The notes: generated from the sequence alone by a model not told the origin. Counted from the first letter of the stretch, positions 1 to 9,203 are shown. The stretch is 23,707 bases of DNA from Iamia sp035765045 (GCA_035765045.1 DASTYI010000132.1:1-23707), one strand, 5' to 3'. Program-made: numbers and translations.

Positions 1-1
1 C

Positions 2-330
2 CCCCACTACCCGGGCGTCCGCGACCTGGCCCGGGTGCCGTCGGCGGAGCTGGCCGCCGAGGCCGCCGGGGTGGGCCACGGGCCGATCGACCTCGCCGAG
101 CTGTCGGCCTCGCACCCGCACGAGGAGGTCCTGCTGCGCCGGGCCCTCGGGCTGGCCGACCTGGTCGACGTGCGCACCGGCGGCGACCCGCTGATGGTGG
201 CCGGCCTCGCCCACATCGGCGCGGCGGCGGCCGCCATCCACGCCGGCGACGCCGGTCGGACGGTCGGGCACGCCACGTCAGGGCCGTGCCTCCAGCAGAA
301 CCTGGTCTGCGTCCTGGAGGGAGACGGCTG

Positions 331-331
<1 letters not shown>
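2..331 (+). CDS. Thiolase-like (Ltp4-type) protein, C-terminal part only
   Basis: The window opens inside this gene; 109 residues remain, in frame from base 2 to the TGA at 329-331. The visible end carries G-H-A-T-S-G-P-C-L-Q-Q-N, which matches the C-terminal Cys-containing segment of SCP2-type thiolases and mycobacterial lipid-transfer (Ltp) proteins. These enzymes bind acyl-CoA and cleave or condense at the beta-keto position. Because the N-terminal half is missing, the nucleophilic Cys cannot be checked. The stop overlaps the next start by one base (TGATG, 329-333), so the two thiolase-like proteins are translationally coupled. That pairing is typical of Ltp4/Ltp3-type neighbours in sterol side-chain catabolic regions. 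The specific Ltp4 assignment is inferred mainly from the neighbour; membership of the thiolase superfamily is more secure. Confidence 0.7.
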
Positions 332-1472
<1,141 letters not shown>

Positions 1473-1476
<4 letters not shown>

Positions 1477-2273
1477 GCGAGCACCTGCTGACCGAGCGCG
1501 ACGGCCACACGCTGATCGTGACGATGAACCGGCCCGAGCGCCGCAACGCCCTGTCGCCGTCGATGATGGACGGGCTGTCGGCGGCGTGGGATCTCGCCAA
1601 CGCCGACCCCGACATCCGGGTCGTGATCCTCACCGGTGCCGGGGGCTCGTTCTGCGCCGGTGCCGACCTCGACGCCATGACCCGGCAGCCGCCCGGCGAC
1701 GTCTTCGAGGCGGGCGGCGAGGCCACCGCCACCATCGCCGCCGGCGTGATCAAGCCTCTGCTCAAGGGCTTCCTCCTCGACAAGCCGCTGATCGCCGCCG
1801 TCGAGGGCCCGGCGGTGGCCGGTGGCACCGAGATCCTCCAGGGCACCGACATCCGCATCGCCGGCGAGAGCGCCCGCTTCGGCGTGTCCGAGGTGCGCTG
1901 GGGCCTGTACCCGTTGGGCGGATCGGTCGTCCGGCTGCGCCGCCAGATCCCCTACGCCGTCGCCGCCGACATCCTGCTGACCGGCCGCCACGTGACGGCC
2001 CCCGAGGCGAGGGACCTCGGCCTGATCAGCGAGGTCGTCCCCGACGGCACCGCCCTCGACCGGGCCCGGGAGGTCGCGGCCACCGTCGCCGCCAACGGGC
2101 CGGTCGCCGTCCAGGCCGTGCTGCGGGCCCTGCGGGCCACCGAGTGCCTGCCCGAGGCCGAGGCCATGCCGATCGACTCGGCCATCGGCATGGAGGTCTT
2201 CACGAGCGACGACGCCAAGATCGGGCCGCGGGCGTTCATGGAGAAGCGGACCCCCGAGTTCACAGGGAGGTAG
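1473..2273 (+). CDS. echA19: Enoyl-CoA hydratase (crotonase), EchA19-like
   Basis: A 266-residue crotonase that would hydrate a 2-enoyl-CoA to the 3-hydroxyacyl-CoA in the cytosol. The GTG start at 1473 overlaps the upstream TGA (GTGA, 1473-1476), a common coupling here. The first oxyanion-hole motif is G-A-G-G-S-F-C-A-G-A-D-L and the second is V-A-G-G-T-E-I. Both acidic residues expected for hydratase activity are present: the Glu in G-G-T-E-I and the Glu in F-G-V-S-E-V. The C-terminal region (S-D-D-A-K-x-G-P-R-A-F-x-E-K-R) and the G-T-D-I-R-I-A-G-E-S-A segment match, as I remember it, mycobacterial EchA19, which acts on sterol side-chain enoyl-CoAs. The placement after ltp-type genes and before a P450 strengthens that reading. 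The substrate remains an inference. Confidence 0.85.
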
Positions 2274-2275
2274 CG

Positions 2276-3505
2276 ATGTCAGCTCCGGAGATCGACCTGC
2301 TCGACGTCGACCGGTTCACCGAGGGCATCCCCCACGAGTGGTTCACGTGGCTCCGGGCCAACGACCCGGTCCACTTCCACCCCGAGCCCGACGGGCCCGG
2401 GTTCTGGGTGATCACCCGGCTCGACGACGTCGTGGTGTGCAACCGCGACGCCGCCACCTTCTCCTCCGCCGCCGACCGGGGCGGCGTGGTCAGCCTGACC
2501 GACACGCCGCGGGGCGACGGCGACCCGCCCAGCGCCGCCGGCAACCTCATGCTGTTCATGGACCCGCCGGACCACACCCGCTACCGGCGGCTGGTGAACC
2601 GGGGCTTCACGCCCCGGATGATCGGCCAGATGGAGGTCCACATCCGCGACCTCACCACCGCCATCCTCGATCGGGTGCTGCCGGGGGGCGACGCCGACTT
2701 CGTGGTCGACATCGCCGCCGAGCTGCCGCTGGAGGTGATCGCCGAGCTGATCGGCGTCCCCGTCGAGGACCGCCACAAGATCTTCGACTGGAGCAACCGG
2801 ATGATCGGGGCCGACGACCCCGAGTACCGGGTGTCGGAGGAGCGGCTCTTCGAGGCCCAGGTCGAGATGTTCACCTACGCCCAGGGCCTCGCCGAGAAGC
2901 ACCGGCAGAAGCCCACCGACGACATCATCGACGCCCTCCTCAGCGCCGAGGTCGACGGCGAGTCGCTCTCGGACATGGACTTCAACCTCTTCTTCCTGCT
3001 GCTGTCGGTGGCCGGCAACGAGACGACCCGCAACGCCATCGCCCACGGGATGAACGCCTTCCTCGAGCACCCCGACCAGTGGGCCCTGCTGGCCTCGGAC
3101 CCCGACCGGTACATCAAGGGCGCGGTCGAGGAGATCCTGCGCTGGGCCTCACCCGTGCTGTTCTTCCGCCGCAACGCCACCCAGGACTTCGACCTGCGCG
3201 GCCACACGATCAGGGCCGGCGACAAGATCAGCCTCTGGTACATCTCGGCCAACCGCGACGAGGACCACTTCGACCGGCCCTTCGCCTTCGACATCACCCG
3301 CGACCCCAACCCCCACATCGCCTTCGGCGGCGGCGGCCCCCACTTCTGCCTCGGTGCCCAGCTGGCCCGCATGGAGATCCAGGTCCTCTTCGAGGAGCTG
3401 GTCCGCCGGGTCGATCACGTCGAGCAGCTCGGCCCCCCCGACCGCCTCCGCTCCAACTTCATCGGCGGCATCAAGCACCTCCCCGTCCGCTTCCACCCCC
3501 GCTGA
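2276..3505 (+). CDS. Cytochrome P450, CYP125/CYP142-like
   Basis: A 409-residue soluble bacterial P450 starting two bases after the crotonase stop, with GGGAGG just upstream of the ATG. Visible landmarks are the I-helix A-G-N-E-T-T (residues 246-251), the K-helix E-x-x-R (Glu286 to Arg289) and the haem loop F-G-G-G-G-P-H-F-C-L-G with the thiolate Cys358. The segment after the haem loop (R-L-R-S-N-F-I-G-G-I-K-H) and the P-N-P-H-I-A-F-G-G region recall CYP125/CYP142, which oxidise the terminal methyl of the sterol side chain to start its beta-oxidation. The gene context fits that role. Terpene- or fatty-acid-oxidising P450s share these features, so the substrate is not certain. Its last 35 bases overlap, tail to tail, the gene on the opposite strand. 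Confidence 0.88.
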   Translation: MSAPEIDLLDVDRFTEGIPHEWFTWLRANDPVHFHPEPDGPGFWVITRLDDVVVCNRDAATFSSAADRGGVVSLTDTPRGDGDPPSAAGNLMLFMDPPDHTRYRRLVNRGFTPRMIGQMEVHIRDLTTAILDRVLPGGDADFVVDIAAELPLEVIAELIGVPVEDRHKIFDWSNRMIGADDPEYRVSEERLFEAQVEMFTYAQGLAEKHRQKPTDDIIDALLSAEVDGESLSDMDFNLFFLLLSVAGNETTRNAIAHGMNAFLEHPDQWALLASDPDRYIKGAVEEILRWASPVLFFRRNATQDFDLRGHTIRAGDKISLWYISANRDEDHFDRPFAFDITRDPNPHIAFGGGGPHFCLGAQLARMEIQVLFEELVRRVDHVEQLGPPDRLRSNFIGGIKHLPVRFHPR

Positions 3506-3812
3506 CCTCCCAGGACAGGCGGGCGAGCCAGAAGCGGAGGAACTGGGCCAGCGAGTAGCGGAGGAAGACGGCAGCGCCGACGACGGCCACGGTGAGGCCG
3601 ATCAGGGCGAGGACGATGGCGTCGCGCTGCTGGAGGGGGTTGGTGGTGCCGTGGCCGATGACGTAGGCGACCACGCCGATCCCGACCCCGGCGGCCATCA
3701 GGGCCACGCCCACCCGCAGCAGGGTGCGGTCGCGGGAGGCGGCGGTGTCGGGGAGCTTCATGTCGGCGATCTCGGCCGTGAACTGCTCGACGCGCGTCGG
3801 GTCCTGGATCAT
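3471..3812 (-). CDS. Small two-helix membrane protein, last gene of the importer operon
   Basis: A 113-residue protein with a short charged N-terminus, two hydrophobic segments (about residues 31-52 and 65-86) and a basic tail. The ATG at 3812 is preceded by AGGAG on the minus strand and lies 10 bases after the livF stop, so it is probably co-transcribed with the transporter. I do not recognise a named domain. Its position suggests a role with the importer, but nothing in the sequence proves it. The final 35 bases, encoding a Gly/Ser/Arg-rich tail, overlap the 3' end of the P450 gene in convergent orientation, so one strand constrains the other there. Confidence 0.72.
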   Translation of the reverse strand: MIQDPTRVEQFTAEIADMKLPDTAASRDRTLLRVGVALMAAGVGIGVVAYVIGHGTTNPLQQRDAIVLALIGLTVAVVGAAVFLRYSLAQFLRFWLARLSWEVSGGGSGRGGA

Positions 3813-3822
3813 GGGATCTCTC

Positions 3823-4521
3823 CTATCCCCCCAGGTAGGCCTGGGAGAGGCTGGCTTCGAGGTCGTGGGGGCGGCCCGTCTCGACGATCCGCCCGTGGAC
3901 CATCACGGCGGCCTCGTCGGCCACGTCCATGACGATCCGGGCGAACTGCTCGACGAGCAGGATGGTCGTGCCCTCGGCGGCCACCTGGCGCACCCGGGCG
4001 TAGAGGTCGTCGACGACGATCGGGGCGAGCCCCATCGACAGCTCGTCGAGGACGAGGAGGGCGGGGTCGGTGGCCAGGCCGCGGGCCATGGCCAGCATCT
4101 GCTGCTGGCCGCCCGACAGGGTGCCCGCCACCTGGTCGAGGCGGGGCCCCAGGGCCGGGAAGCGGTCGACGGTCCGCTCGACCACGGCGGCGAGGGCGCG
4201 CCCCCCATGGGTCACCATCCAGAGGTTCTCGCGCACGGTCAGGTTGGGGAAGATGCCCCGCCCCTCGGGGATGAGGCAGAGACCCCGGCGGGCGAGCTCG
4301 TCGGGGTGGGCGCCGTTGACCCTCCGGCCGGCCAGCAGCACGTCGCCGCGGGTCGGCGGGAGCAGCCCGGCCACCACCTTGAGCGTGGTCGACTTGCCGG
4401 CGCCGTTGGGTCCGAGGATGGCCACGACCCGGCCCGGGTGCACCGCCAGGTCGATGCCGTGGACGACGTCGATGCCGTCGTAGCCGGCCCGGACGCCCCG
4501 CAGCTCGACCAGCGGCGTCAT
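3823..4521 (-). CDS. livF: LIV/HAAT-type ABC transporter ATPase, LivF-like
   Basis: A 232-residue ABC ATPase that would power an importer from the cytoplasmic face of the membrane. It shows the Walker A G-P-N-G-A-G-K-S-T, the signature L-S-G-G-Q-Q-Q-M and the Walker B L-L-V-L-D-E-L-S-M-G-L-A-P; the E-L-S-M-G-L form is characteristic of LivF. The start at 4521 (M-T-P-L-V-E-L) is chosen because it overlaps the livG stop as ATGA (4518-4521). The open frame continues 39 codons upstream, but that stretch is Arg/Pro-rich, lies inside livG and is unlikely to be translated. Branched-chain amino acids are only one possible cargo; the family also imports aromatic and other carboxylates. Confidence 0.92.
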   Translation of the reverse strand: MTPLVELRGVRAGYDGIDVVHGIDLAVHPGRVVAILGPNGAGKSTTLKVVAGLLPPTRGDVLLAGRRVNGAHPDELARRGLCLIPEGRGIFPNLTVRENLWMVTHGGRALAAVVERTVDRFPALGPRLDQVAGTLSGGQQQMLAMARGLATDPALLVLDELSMGLAPIVVDDLYARVRQVAAEGTTILLVEQFARIVMDVADEAAVMVHGRIVETGRPHDLEASLSQAYLGG

Positions 4522-5252
4522 GCCTCCACCTTGCGGGTGCCGAGGTAGGCCTCCAGGACGGCGGGGTCGGACTGGATCGAGGCGCAGTCCCCCACCGCGA
4601 TCATCCGGCCGAGGTCGAGGACGTGGACCCGGTCGCACACCTCCATCACCAGGCTCATGTCGTGCTCGACGAGGACGACGGCGGTGCCCTCGGCGGCGAG
4701 GCCCCGCAGCAGGGCGCCGAAGCGGTGGGTCTCGGAGTCGTCCTGGCCCGACGCCGGCTCGTCGAGCAGCAGCACCCGGGGCTGGCAGGCGAGGGCCCGG
4801 CCCAGCTCGACCAGCCGACCCTGGCCGGTCGGGAGCGACGTCACCCGCTCGTCGGCCACCGCCCCCAGGCCGACCCGCTCGATGATCGCCTCGGTCAGCG
4901 CCCCCGGGTCGCTGCCGTCGCGGGCCCAGCGGCGGCGGATGTCGGCGGCGACCCGGATGTTCTCGCGGACGGTCAGCATCGCGAACAGCTCGAGCTGCTG
5001 GAAGGTCCGGGCCAGGCCTCGGCGGGCCCGCTGGTGGAGCTTGAGCCGGGTGACGTCGGCGCCGTCGATGCGGATGCGGCCCGACGTCGGGGCGAGCAGC
5101 CCGGTGATGGCGTTGAACATCGTCGTCTTGCCGGCGCCGTTGGGCCCGATCAGCCCGGTGACCTGGCCCGCCTCGGCTCGCAGCGACGCCCGGTCGAGGG
5201 CCAGGTGCCCCCCGAAGCGGACGCTGACCTCATCGACCTCGAGCACGGCCAC
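4518..5252 (-). CDS. livG: LIV/HAAT-type ABC transporter ATPase, LivG-like
   Basis: A 244-residue ABC ATPase, partner of the LivF-like subunit. Walker A is G-P-N-G-A-G-K-T-T, the Q-loop lies in A-R-T-F-Q-Q-L-E-L-F, and the switch His is in L-V-E-H-D-M-S-L-V-M, all typical of LivG. Two deviations are visible. The signature reads L-P-T-G-Q-G-R-L-V-E-L instead of the usual L-P-Y-G-Q-Q-R, and the D-loop region reads D-E-P-A-S-G-Q-D-D-S-E where LivG normally has D-E-P-x-A-G-L-N. These are consistent with a diverged subfamily that still keeps the catalytic Glu. The start at 5252 lies within the 3' end of the permease gene (23-base overlap). Confidence 0.92.
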   Translation of the reverse strand: MAVLEVDEVSVRFGGHLALDRASLRAEAGQVTGLIGPNGAGKTTMFNAITGLLAPTSGRIRIDGADVTRLKLHQRARRGLARTFQQLELFAMLTVRENIRVAADIRRRWARDGSDPGALTEAIIERVGLGAVADERVTSLPTGQGRLVELGRALACQPRVLLLDEPASGQDDSETHRFGALLRGLAAEGTAVVLVEHDMSLVMEVCDRVHVLDLGRMIAVGDCASIQSDPAVLEAYLGTRKVEA

Positions 5253-7386
5253 CCCCCTCGTCGAGGGCCAGGACCTCGTCGACCCGGGCCCGGTGGGCCT
5301 CGGTCCACGGCACGGTGACGCCGACCCACTCCAGGTCGTCGAGGTCGACCGCCGGCCCGTCGTCGGCCGCCGCCCGCCGGGCCCGCCACCGGGCCCCCTC
5401 GGAGGCGACGACGAAGGCGACCACGACGGCGAGGGCGAAGGGCCAGTTGGCGATCACCTCGGCCAGCCGCAGGCCGTAGGCCACGACCATGGCCACCGCC
5501 ATGGCCCCCAGCGCCAGCGGGTCGGCCCGCAGGGGCGCCAGCCGGCCGGTGATGATCGGGAGCACGCCGCTCGGGTTCCGGCCCAACCCGATGCCCGTCA
5601 GCCCGGGCGTGACCGTGTTGATCTTGGCCACCAGCGGGCCGAGCGCCGACGTCAGTGGGATCAGCCCGTAGAGGGAGAACCCGGCGAAGAGCGAGGCGCC
5701 CACCAGCCCGGCCCCGCCCACGACGACGAGCATGAACAGCGGCAACCCGGTGATCAGGTTGAACCGCTCGGGGGCGACGGTGCCGAGCTGCATGCCGTAG
5801 AGGGCGCCGCCCAGCCCGGCGATCCCGGCCGAGAGCATGAAGACGGCCAGCCGGGGCCACACCAGGTTGAGCCCGAAGGTGGCGCAGGCGGCCTCGCTGT
5901 CGCGCATGGCGACGAGGGCCCGGCCGAACGGCGTCCGGCGCAGCGCCGCCACCAGCAGGGCGCAGAGGGCGAAGGCCACCGCCGAGAGGACGACCTTCGA
6001 CCCGGGGCTGGCGAACTCGTAGCCGAACAGCGAGAGGGCGTCGATGCTGGTCGACCCGAGCTCGAACAGGCTGACGTGGACGGGCCCGATGTCGAAGTCG
6101 GGGAGGTTGAAGATCCACCGGTCGAGGGCCACGGCGAAGGCGGCGGTGGCGAGGGCCAGGTAGATGCCCGAGAGCCGCAGCACCGGCAGCGCCACCAGCC
6201 CGCCGACGAGGGCGGCGAAGACCACGGCCAGCACGATCCCGAGCGGCGACCCGCCCTCGCCGTGGTGGGCGGCGGCGATGGCGCCGACCCCGGCGAAGCT
6301 CAGCTGGGCCAGCGAGATCTGCCCGGCGTAGCCGACCAGCGGCACCAGCGAGAGGGCGACGATGGCCAGCGGGAAGATCTGCCCGTAGGAGATCAGGCTG
6401 CTGGTGTCGAGCGTCGTCACCATCACCACGCCGGCGACGACGACCCCACCGGCGAGCATCGCCATCCCCGACGGTGACGGCGTCGGGAAGAACTCGCGCA
6501 TCTGGCCCCGGGTCCGCAGCCGGGGGTTGGGCAGCGCCAGCAGGACGACGAAGAGGATGATGGCGGCGGCGGCCGAGCGGAAGGCGGCGAGGTACTGGTT
6601 GCTCGGCAGGTAGGCCTGGAGGTAGCCCTCGGTCAGGCCGAGCACGATCGCCCCGACGAAGGTCAGCGGCAACGAGCGGAGCCGCCCGAAGATCGCCGCC
6701 GCGTAGGCGTTGACGATCAGCAGCGACAGCGACGCCGACTCCAGCGAGAGCGACGGGGCGATCAGGATCCCGCCCACCGCGGCCAGCGAGCAGCCGACGG
6801 CCCAGCTGAGGAGGGCGATCCGGTCGGGCCGGGCCCCGGTCAGCAGGGTCAGGTTGCGGTCGTCGACGTTGGCCCGCATCGAGACGCCGATGCGGGTCCG
6901 GTACAGCAGGAAGCGCAGCCCGACCGCCACGACCAGGGCGGTGACGATGGTGATGGCCTCGTGGTAGGTGATCGTGGTGACGCCGAGATCGAGCCGCTCG
7001 CCGTCGAAGAACTTGGCGTTGGGGCGGCTGCGGCCCGGCTCCCAGATCAGGTTGGCCAGCCCGATGGTGCCGACCAGGAGGCTGATCGACACGACCAGCT
7101 TGGTGGCCTCGCTGGTGCCGACCAGGCCCCGCATCACCACCCGCTCCAGCACCAGCCCGAACCCTGGCGCCAGCACGAGGAGCACGGTGGCCAGGGCGAT
7201 CGGCGCCGGCCAGCCCCAGTCGAAGCGCAGCTGCCAGTAGGTGAAGGCGGCCAGCATCCCGATGGCGCCGTGGGCGAAGTTGAAGATGCCGGTGGTGGCG
7301 TAGGTCAGGACGAGGCCGCTGGCGATCACGCCGTAGATGGCGGCCAGGCTCAGCCCGACGACGGTGAAGAGCAGGAACGTCTGCAT
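5230..7386 (-). CDS. livHM: Fused LivH-LivM permease of a HAAT-type importer
   Basis: A 718-residue integral membrane protein joining two permeases that are usually separate. Residues about 1-310 are LivH-like: G-L-V-L-T-Y-A-T-T-G-I-F-N-F-A-H-G-A, then G-V-S-M-R-A-N-V-D-D-R in the coupling-helix region. Residues about 345-640 are LivM-like: L-V-G-Y-A-G-Q-I-S-L-A-Q-L-S-F, then L-V-A-M-R-D-S-E-A-A and the V-V-V-G-G-A-G-L stretch. A further C-terminal part of about 80 residues has one or two hydrophobic segments and an acidic/basic tail. The ATG at 7384-7386 lies 18 bases after the livK stop, without a clear ribosome-binding site. One protein thus supplies the whole transmembrane channel. Such fusions occur in actinobacterial HAAT systems that import carboxylic acids, but the substrate cannot be read from the sequence. 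Confidence 0.9.
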   Translation of the reverse strand: MQTFLLFTVVGLSLAAIYGVIASGLVLTYATTGIFNFAHGAIGMLAAFTYWQLRFDWGWPAPIALATVLLVLAPGFGLVLERVVMRGLVGTSEATKLVVSISLLVGTIGLANLIWEPGRSRPNAKFFDGERLDLGVTTITYHEAITIVTALVVAVGLRFLLYRTRIGVSMRANVDDRNLTLLTGARPDRIALLSWAVGCSLAAVGGILIAPSLSLESASLSLLIVNAYAAAIFGRLRSLPLTFVGAIVLGLTEGYLQAYLPSNQYLAAFRSAAAAIILFVVLLALPNPRLRTRGQMREFFPTPSPSGMAMLAGGVVVAGVVMVTTLDTSSLISYGQIFPLAIVALSLVPLVGYAGQISLAQLSFAGVGAIAAAHHGEGGSPLGIVLAVVFAALVGGLVALPVLRLSGIYLALATAAFAVALDRWIFNLPDFDIGPVHVSLFELGSTSIDALSLFGYEFASPGSKVVLSAVAFALCALLVAALRRTPFGRALVAMRDSEAACATFGLNLVWPRLAVFMLSAGIAGLGGALYGMQLGTVAPERFNLITGLPLFMLVVVGGAGLVGASLFAGFSLYGLIPLTSALGPLVAKINTVTPGLTGIGLGRNPSGVLPIITGRLAPLRADPLALGAMAVAMVVAYGLRLAEVIANWPFALAVVVAFVVASEGARWRARRAAADDGPAVDLDDLEWVGVTVPWTEAHRARVDEVLALDEGGGRARGR

Positions 7387-7404
7387 CGCCAGCCCGCCCC
7401 GCCC

Positions 7405-8832
7405 CTACTCCAGCTCGTCGAGGCTCTTGCCGACGTCCTCGAGCGTGACGCCCTGCCCGTAGTCGCCCTCCAGGGGCACGACGCTGTCCTCGTCGCAGCG
7501 GAAGAGGCCGTCGGTCGGCTCGAAGTCGTCGGGCACGGCGAAGCCGTCGGGGCTGGCCTCGACGACCATGGCGCAGCGGGGGCCCTGGTGGGACCCGGGG
7601 TCGGTCGGGGCGTGGAGGCCACCGCCGGTCCACTCGGTGATCGCCGAGGCCTCGTCGAAGACGCAGCGCCGGGTCAGGTTCGCCCCGCACGCCTTGGCCG
7701 CGGTGGCGAACAGCAGCCAGGCCGAGAACGAGTTGTAGCCGAGCAGGGCCTCGCTCTTGCCGCTCGGGAGGTACTGGTCGAACAGGTCGAGGTAGGCCTG
7801 GGTGGCCGGGTTCTCGGCGGCCAGGAAGGGCGGCACGATCGAGGCCAGGACGAAGACGTTCCGCACCGCCGCACCGCCGACCTCGACGAAGGTGGCGTCG
7901 AGGGCGTTGCCCCCGGTGACCGCCCAGTCGAGCTGGTAGTCGATGTCGGCGAAGGCCTGGAGCAGCTTGGCGAAGTTCTCCGGCTCGCCGGTGTAGACGA
8001 GCCCCTTGACCCCGTCGCTCTGCATCGCCTGGGCGAAGGGCGTCCAGCTGGCCTCGCCGGTCGAGTTGTACTGGGCCTCGTAGGTGATCTCGAACCCGAG
8101 GGCCTCGACCGCCTCCTGGTTCTGGGCGTCGACGGTGACCGTCGAGGGGACGTTGCCGGTGAGGAAGCCGACGTCGGAGATCGAGTCGGGGAAGCGCTCC
8201 TCCACGTACTGGAAGGCGCCGACGGGCAGCTCGTCGAGGGCGTTGGGCAGCGGGGGGACGGCCAGGTCGGCGCCGCGGGCGGCGCTCGACACCTGGTAGG
8301 CGGGGATGTCGGGGAGCAGGCAGCCGAGCCGCTCCTCCTGGCCGGTGTCGTCGAAGACACCGCCCCCGCCGACCAGCATGAAGTCCTCCTGGCAGGCCTC
8401 GGTGATCCGCTGCTTGTACTCGGTGATCTTGGCGTCGCGCTCGACCAGCTCGATCCGCCGGCCGTTGATCCCGCCGGCCTCGTTGCACCACTCGGTGAAG
8501 ACCTGGCTGGCGTCGAACAGCTCCTGGTTGAGGCCCTGGCGCCCGACGAAGCCGGGGTCGGAGATCGTCCCGATCTGGATGCTGTCGGCGCTGACGCCCT
8601 GGACCTCCGGGCCGTCGGCCCCGGCGTCGCCCTCGGCCGGGCCGCACACGGCCTCGAGGTCGCCGAAGGAGCCGGGCTCGCCGGCCGGGCCGTCGCCGCC
8701 GGTGTCCCCGGTGCCCCCGTCGGCGGGCGCCGTCGTGCCGCCCCCGGTCTCGGTCTCGTCGGCGCCGCGGGTGCACCCGGCGACCATCGTGACGACGACC
8801 AGCAGCGCCAGCACGGAACGCATCGAACGCAT
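7405..8832 (-). CDS. livK: Lipoprotein substrate-binding protein of the HAAT importer, LivK-like
   Basis: A 475-residue extracytoplasmic binding protein. The start at 8832 is preferred over one at 8865 because GAGGGGG lies about 6 bases upstream and the protein then begins with a short basic stretch, a hydrophobic core and the lipobox V-A-G-C (Cys20), giving a membrane-anchored lipoprotein. A Thr/Gly/Asp-rich linker follows to about residue 65, then a periplasmic-binding fold of the Peripla_BP_6 type (I-Q-I-G-T-I-S-D-P near the start, W-C-N-E-A-G-G-I-N-G-R in the first lobe). It is unusually Cys-rich for this family, with Cys pairs that could form disulfides outside the membrane. It heads the importer operon and has operator-like dyads in front. 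The ligand is unknown. Confidence 0.88.
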   Translation of the reverse strand: MRSMRSVLALLVVVTMVAGCTRGADETETGGGTTAPADGGTGDTGGDGPAGEPGSFGDLEAVCGPAEGDAGADGPEVQGVSADSIQIGTISDPGFVGRQGLNQELFDASQVFTEWCNEAGGINGRRIELVERDAKITEYKQRITEACQEDFMLVGGGGVFDDTGQEERLGCLLPDIPAYQVSSAARGADLAVPPLPNALDELPVGAFQYVEERFPDSISDVGFLTGNVPSTVTVDAQNQEAVEALGFEITYEAQYNSTGEASWTPFAQAMQSDGVKGLVYTGEPENFAKLLQAFADIDYQLDWAVTGGNALDATFVEVGGAAVRNVFVLASIVPPFLAAENPATQAYLDLFDQYLPSGKSEALLGYNSFSAWLLFATAAKACGANLTRRCVFDEASAITEWTGGGLHAPTDPGSHQGPRCAMVVEASPDGFAVPDDFEPTDGLFRCDEDSVVPLEGDYGQGVTLEDVGKSLDELE

Positions 8833-8871
8833 CGGGGACCCCCTCAGTCGTGTGACCGACGCCACCGTATC

Positions 8872-8887
8872 CGAGAACGCGTTCTCG
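8872..8887. promoter_or_regulatory. Perfect 16-base palindrome upstream of livK (KstR-like operator)
   Basis: CGAGAACGCGTTCTCG reads identically on both strands and lies 40-55 bases upstream of the livK start, where promoter elements are expected. Its core AGAAC-NN-GTTCT matches the inner part of the KstR operator class (TNNAACNNGTTNNA) but lacks the outer T/A pair. That a TetR-family regulator binds here is inference. Confidence 0.6.
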
Positions 8888-8912
8888 TGCTCGGCATTGG
8901 CTCCAACCCTGG

Positions 8913-9203
8913 TCAGGTGGGAGAACTCGTTCTACCTGCCATCCGATGGGCGACGATCGCACCGCCGAGCGGCACCACGGCGGCGAGCAGGATCACGGCG
9001 GTCCGCCCGACGCTCCAGCCGGCGTCGGGCCGGCACTGGAGCACGACCACCACGTAGGCGCAGAACACGATCCCGTGGAGCGGGCCGAGGACGGACGACA
9101 GGTCGGGGCCACCGGCGGCCCGCCCGGCGGCGAAGCCGAGCAGGACGAGCAGCGAGACCGCCTCGGCCACCGCCACCGGCACCAGGGCCCGCTCCGGCGT
9201 CAC
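8913..9203 (-). CDS. DUF3817-like small integral membrane protein
   Basis: A 96-residue protein with about three hydrophobic segments. The motif G-P-L-H-G-I-V-F, followed by an aromatic/hydrophobic helix and then W-S-V-G-R-T-x-x-I-L-L-A-A-V-V-P, matches my memory of the DUF3817 family of bacterial membrane proteins of unknown role. The GTG start at 9203 overlaps the preceding stop as GTGA (9200-9203), so it is coupled to the upstream membrane-protein gene. The 3' end of this gene contains the second AGAAC-NN-GTTCT dyad. Read-through into livK, 80 bases downstream, is possible, although livK appears to have its own control region. Confidence 0.75.
   Translation of the reverse strand: MTPERALVPVAVAEAVSLLVLLGFAAGRAAGGPDLSSVLGPLHGIVFCAYVVVVLQCRPDAGWSVGRTAVILLAAVVPLGGAIVAHRMAGRTSSPT
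8922..8933. promoter_or_regulatory. Second AGAAC-NN-GTTCT dyad upstream of livK
   Basis: AGAACTCGTTCT has the same two five-base arms and two-base spacer as the palindrome at 8872-8887, centred 48 bases away. It lies inside the last codons of the DUF3817-like gene. Two identical half-site pairs upstream of one start make chance less likely and suggest a two-site operator; the binding protein is not identified. Confidence 0.5.

Noticed and set aside
286..330. Longer N-terminus for the Ltp3-like protein from ATG 286
   Set aside because: It lies inside the preceding gene, adds an Arg/Gly/Pro-rich stretch unlike the family, and a good ribosome-binding site precedes ATG 331.
5150..8962. A 1270-codon open frame on the minus strand spanning the importer genes
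   Set aside because: Its translation is almost all Arg/Gly/Pro/Ala, typical of a shifted frame in GC-rich DNA. The real genes livHM and livK lie in other frames with clear family motifs.
6961..9057. A 698-codon plus-strand open frame antisense to livHM and livK
   Set aside because: Compositionally a shadow (Gly/Glu/Val/Arg-rich, no motif), fully overlapping genes with strong homology signals.
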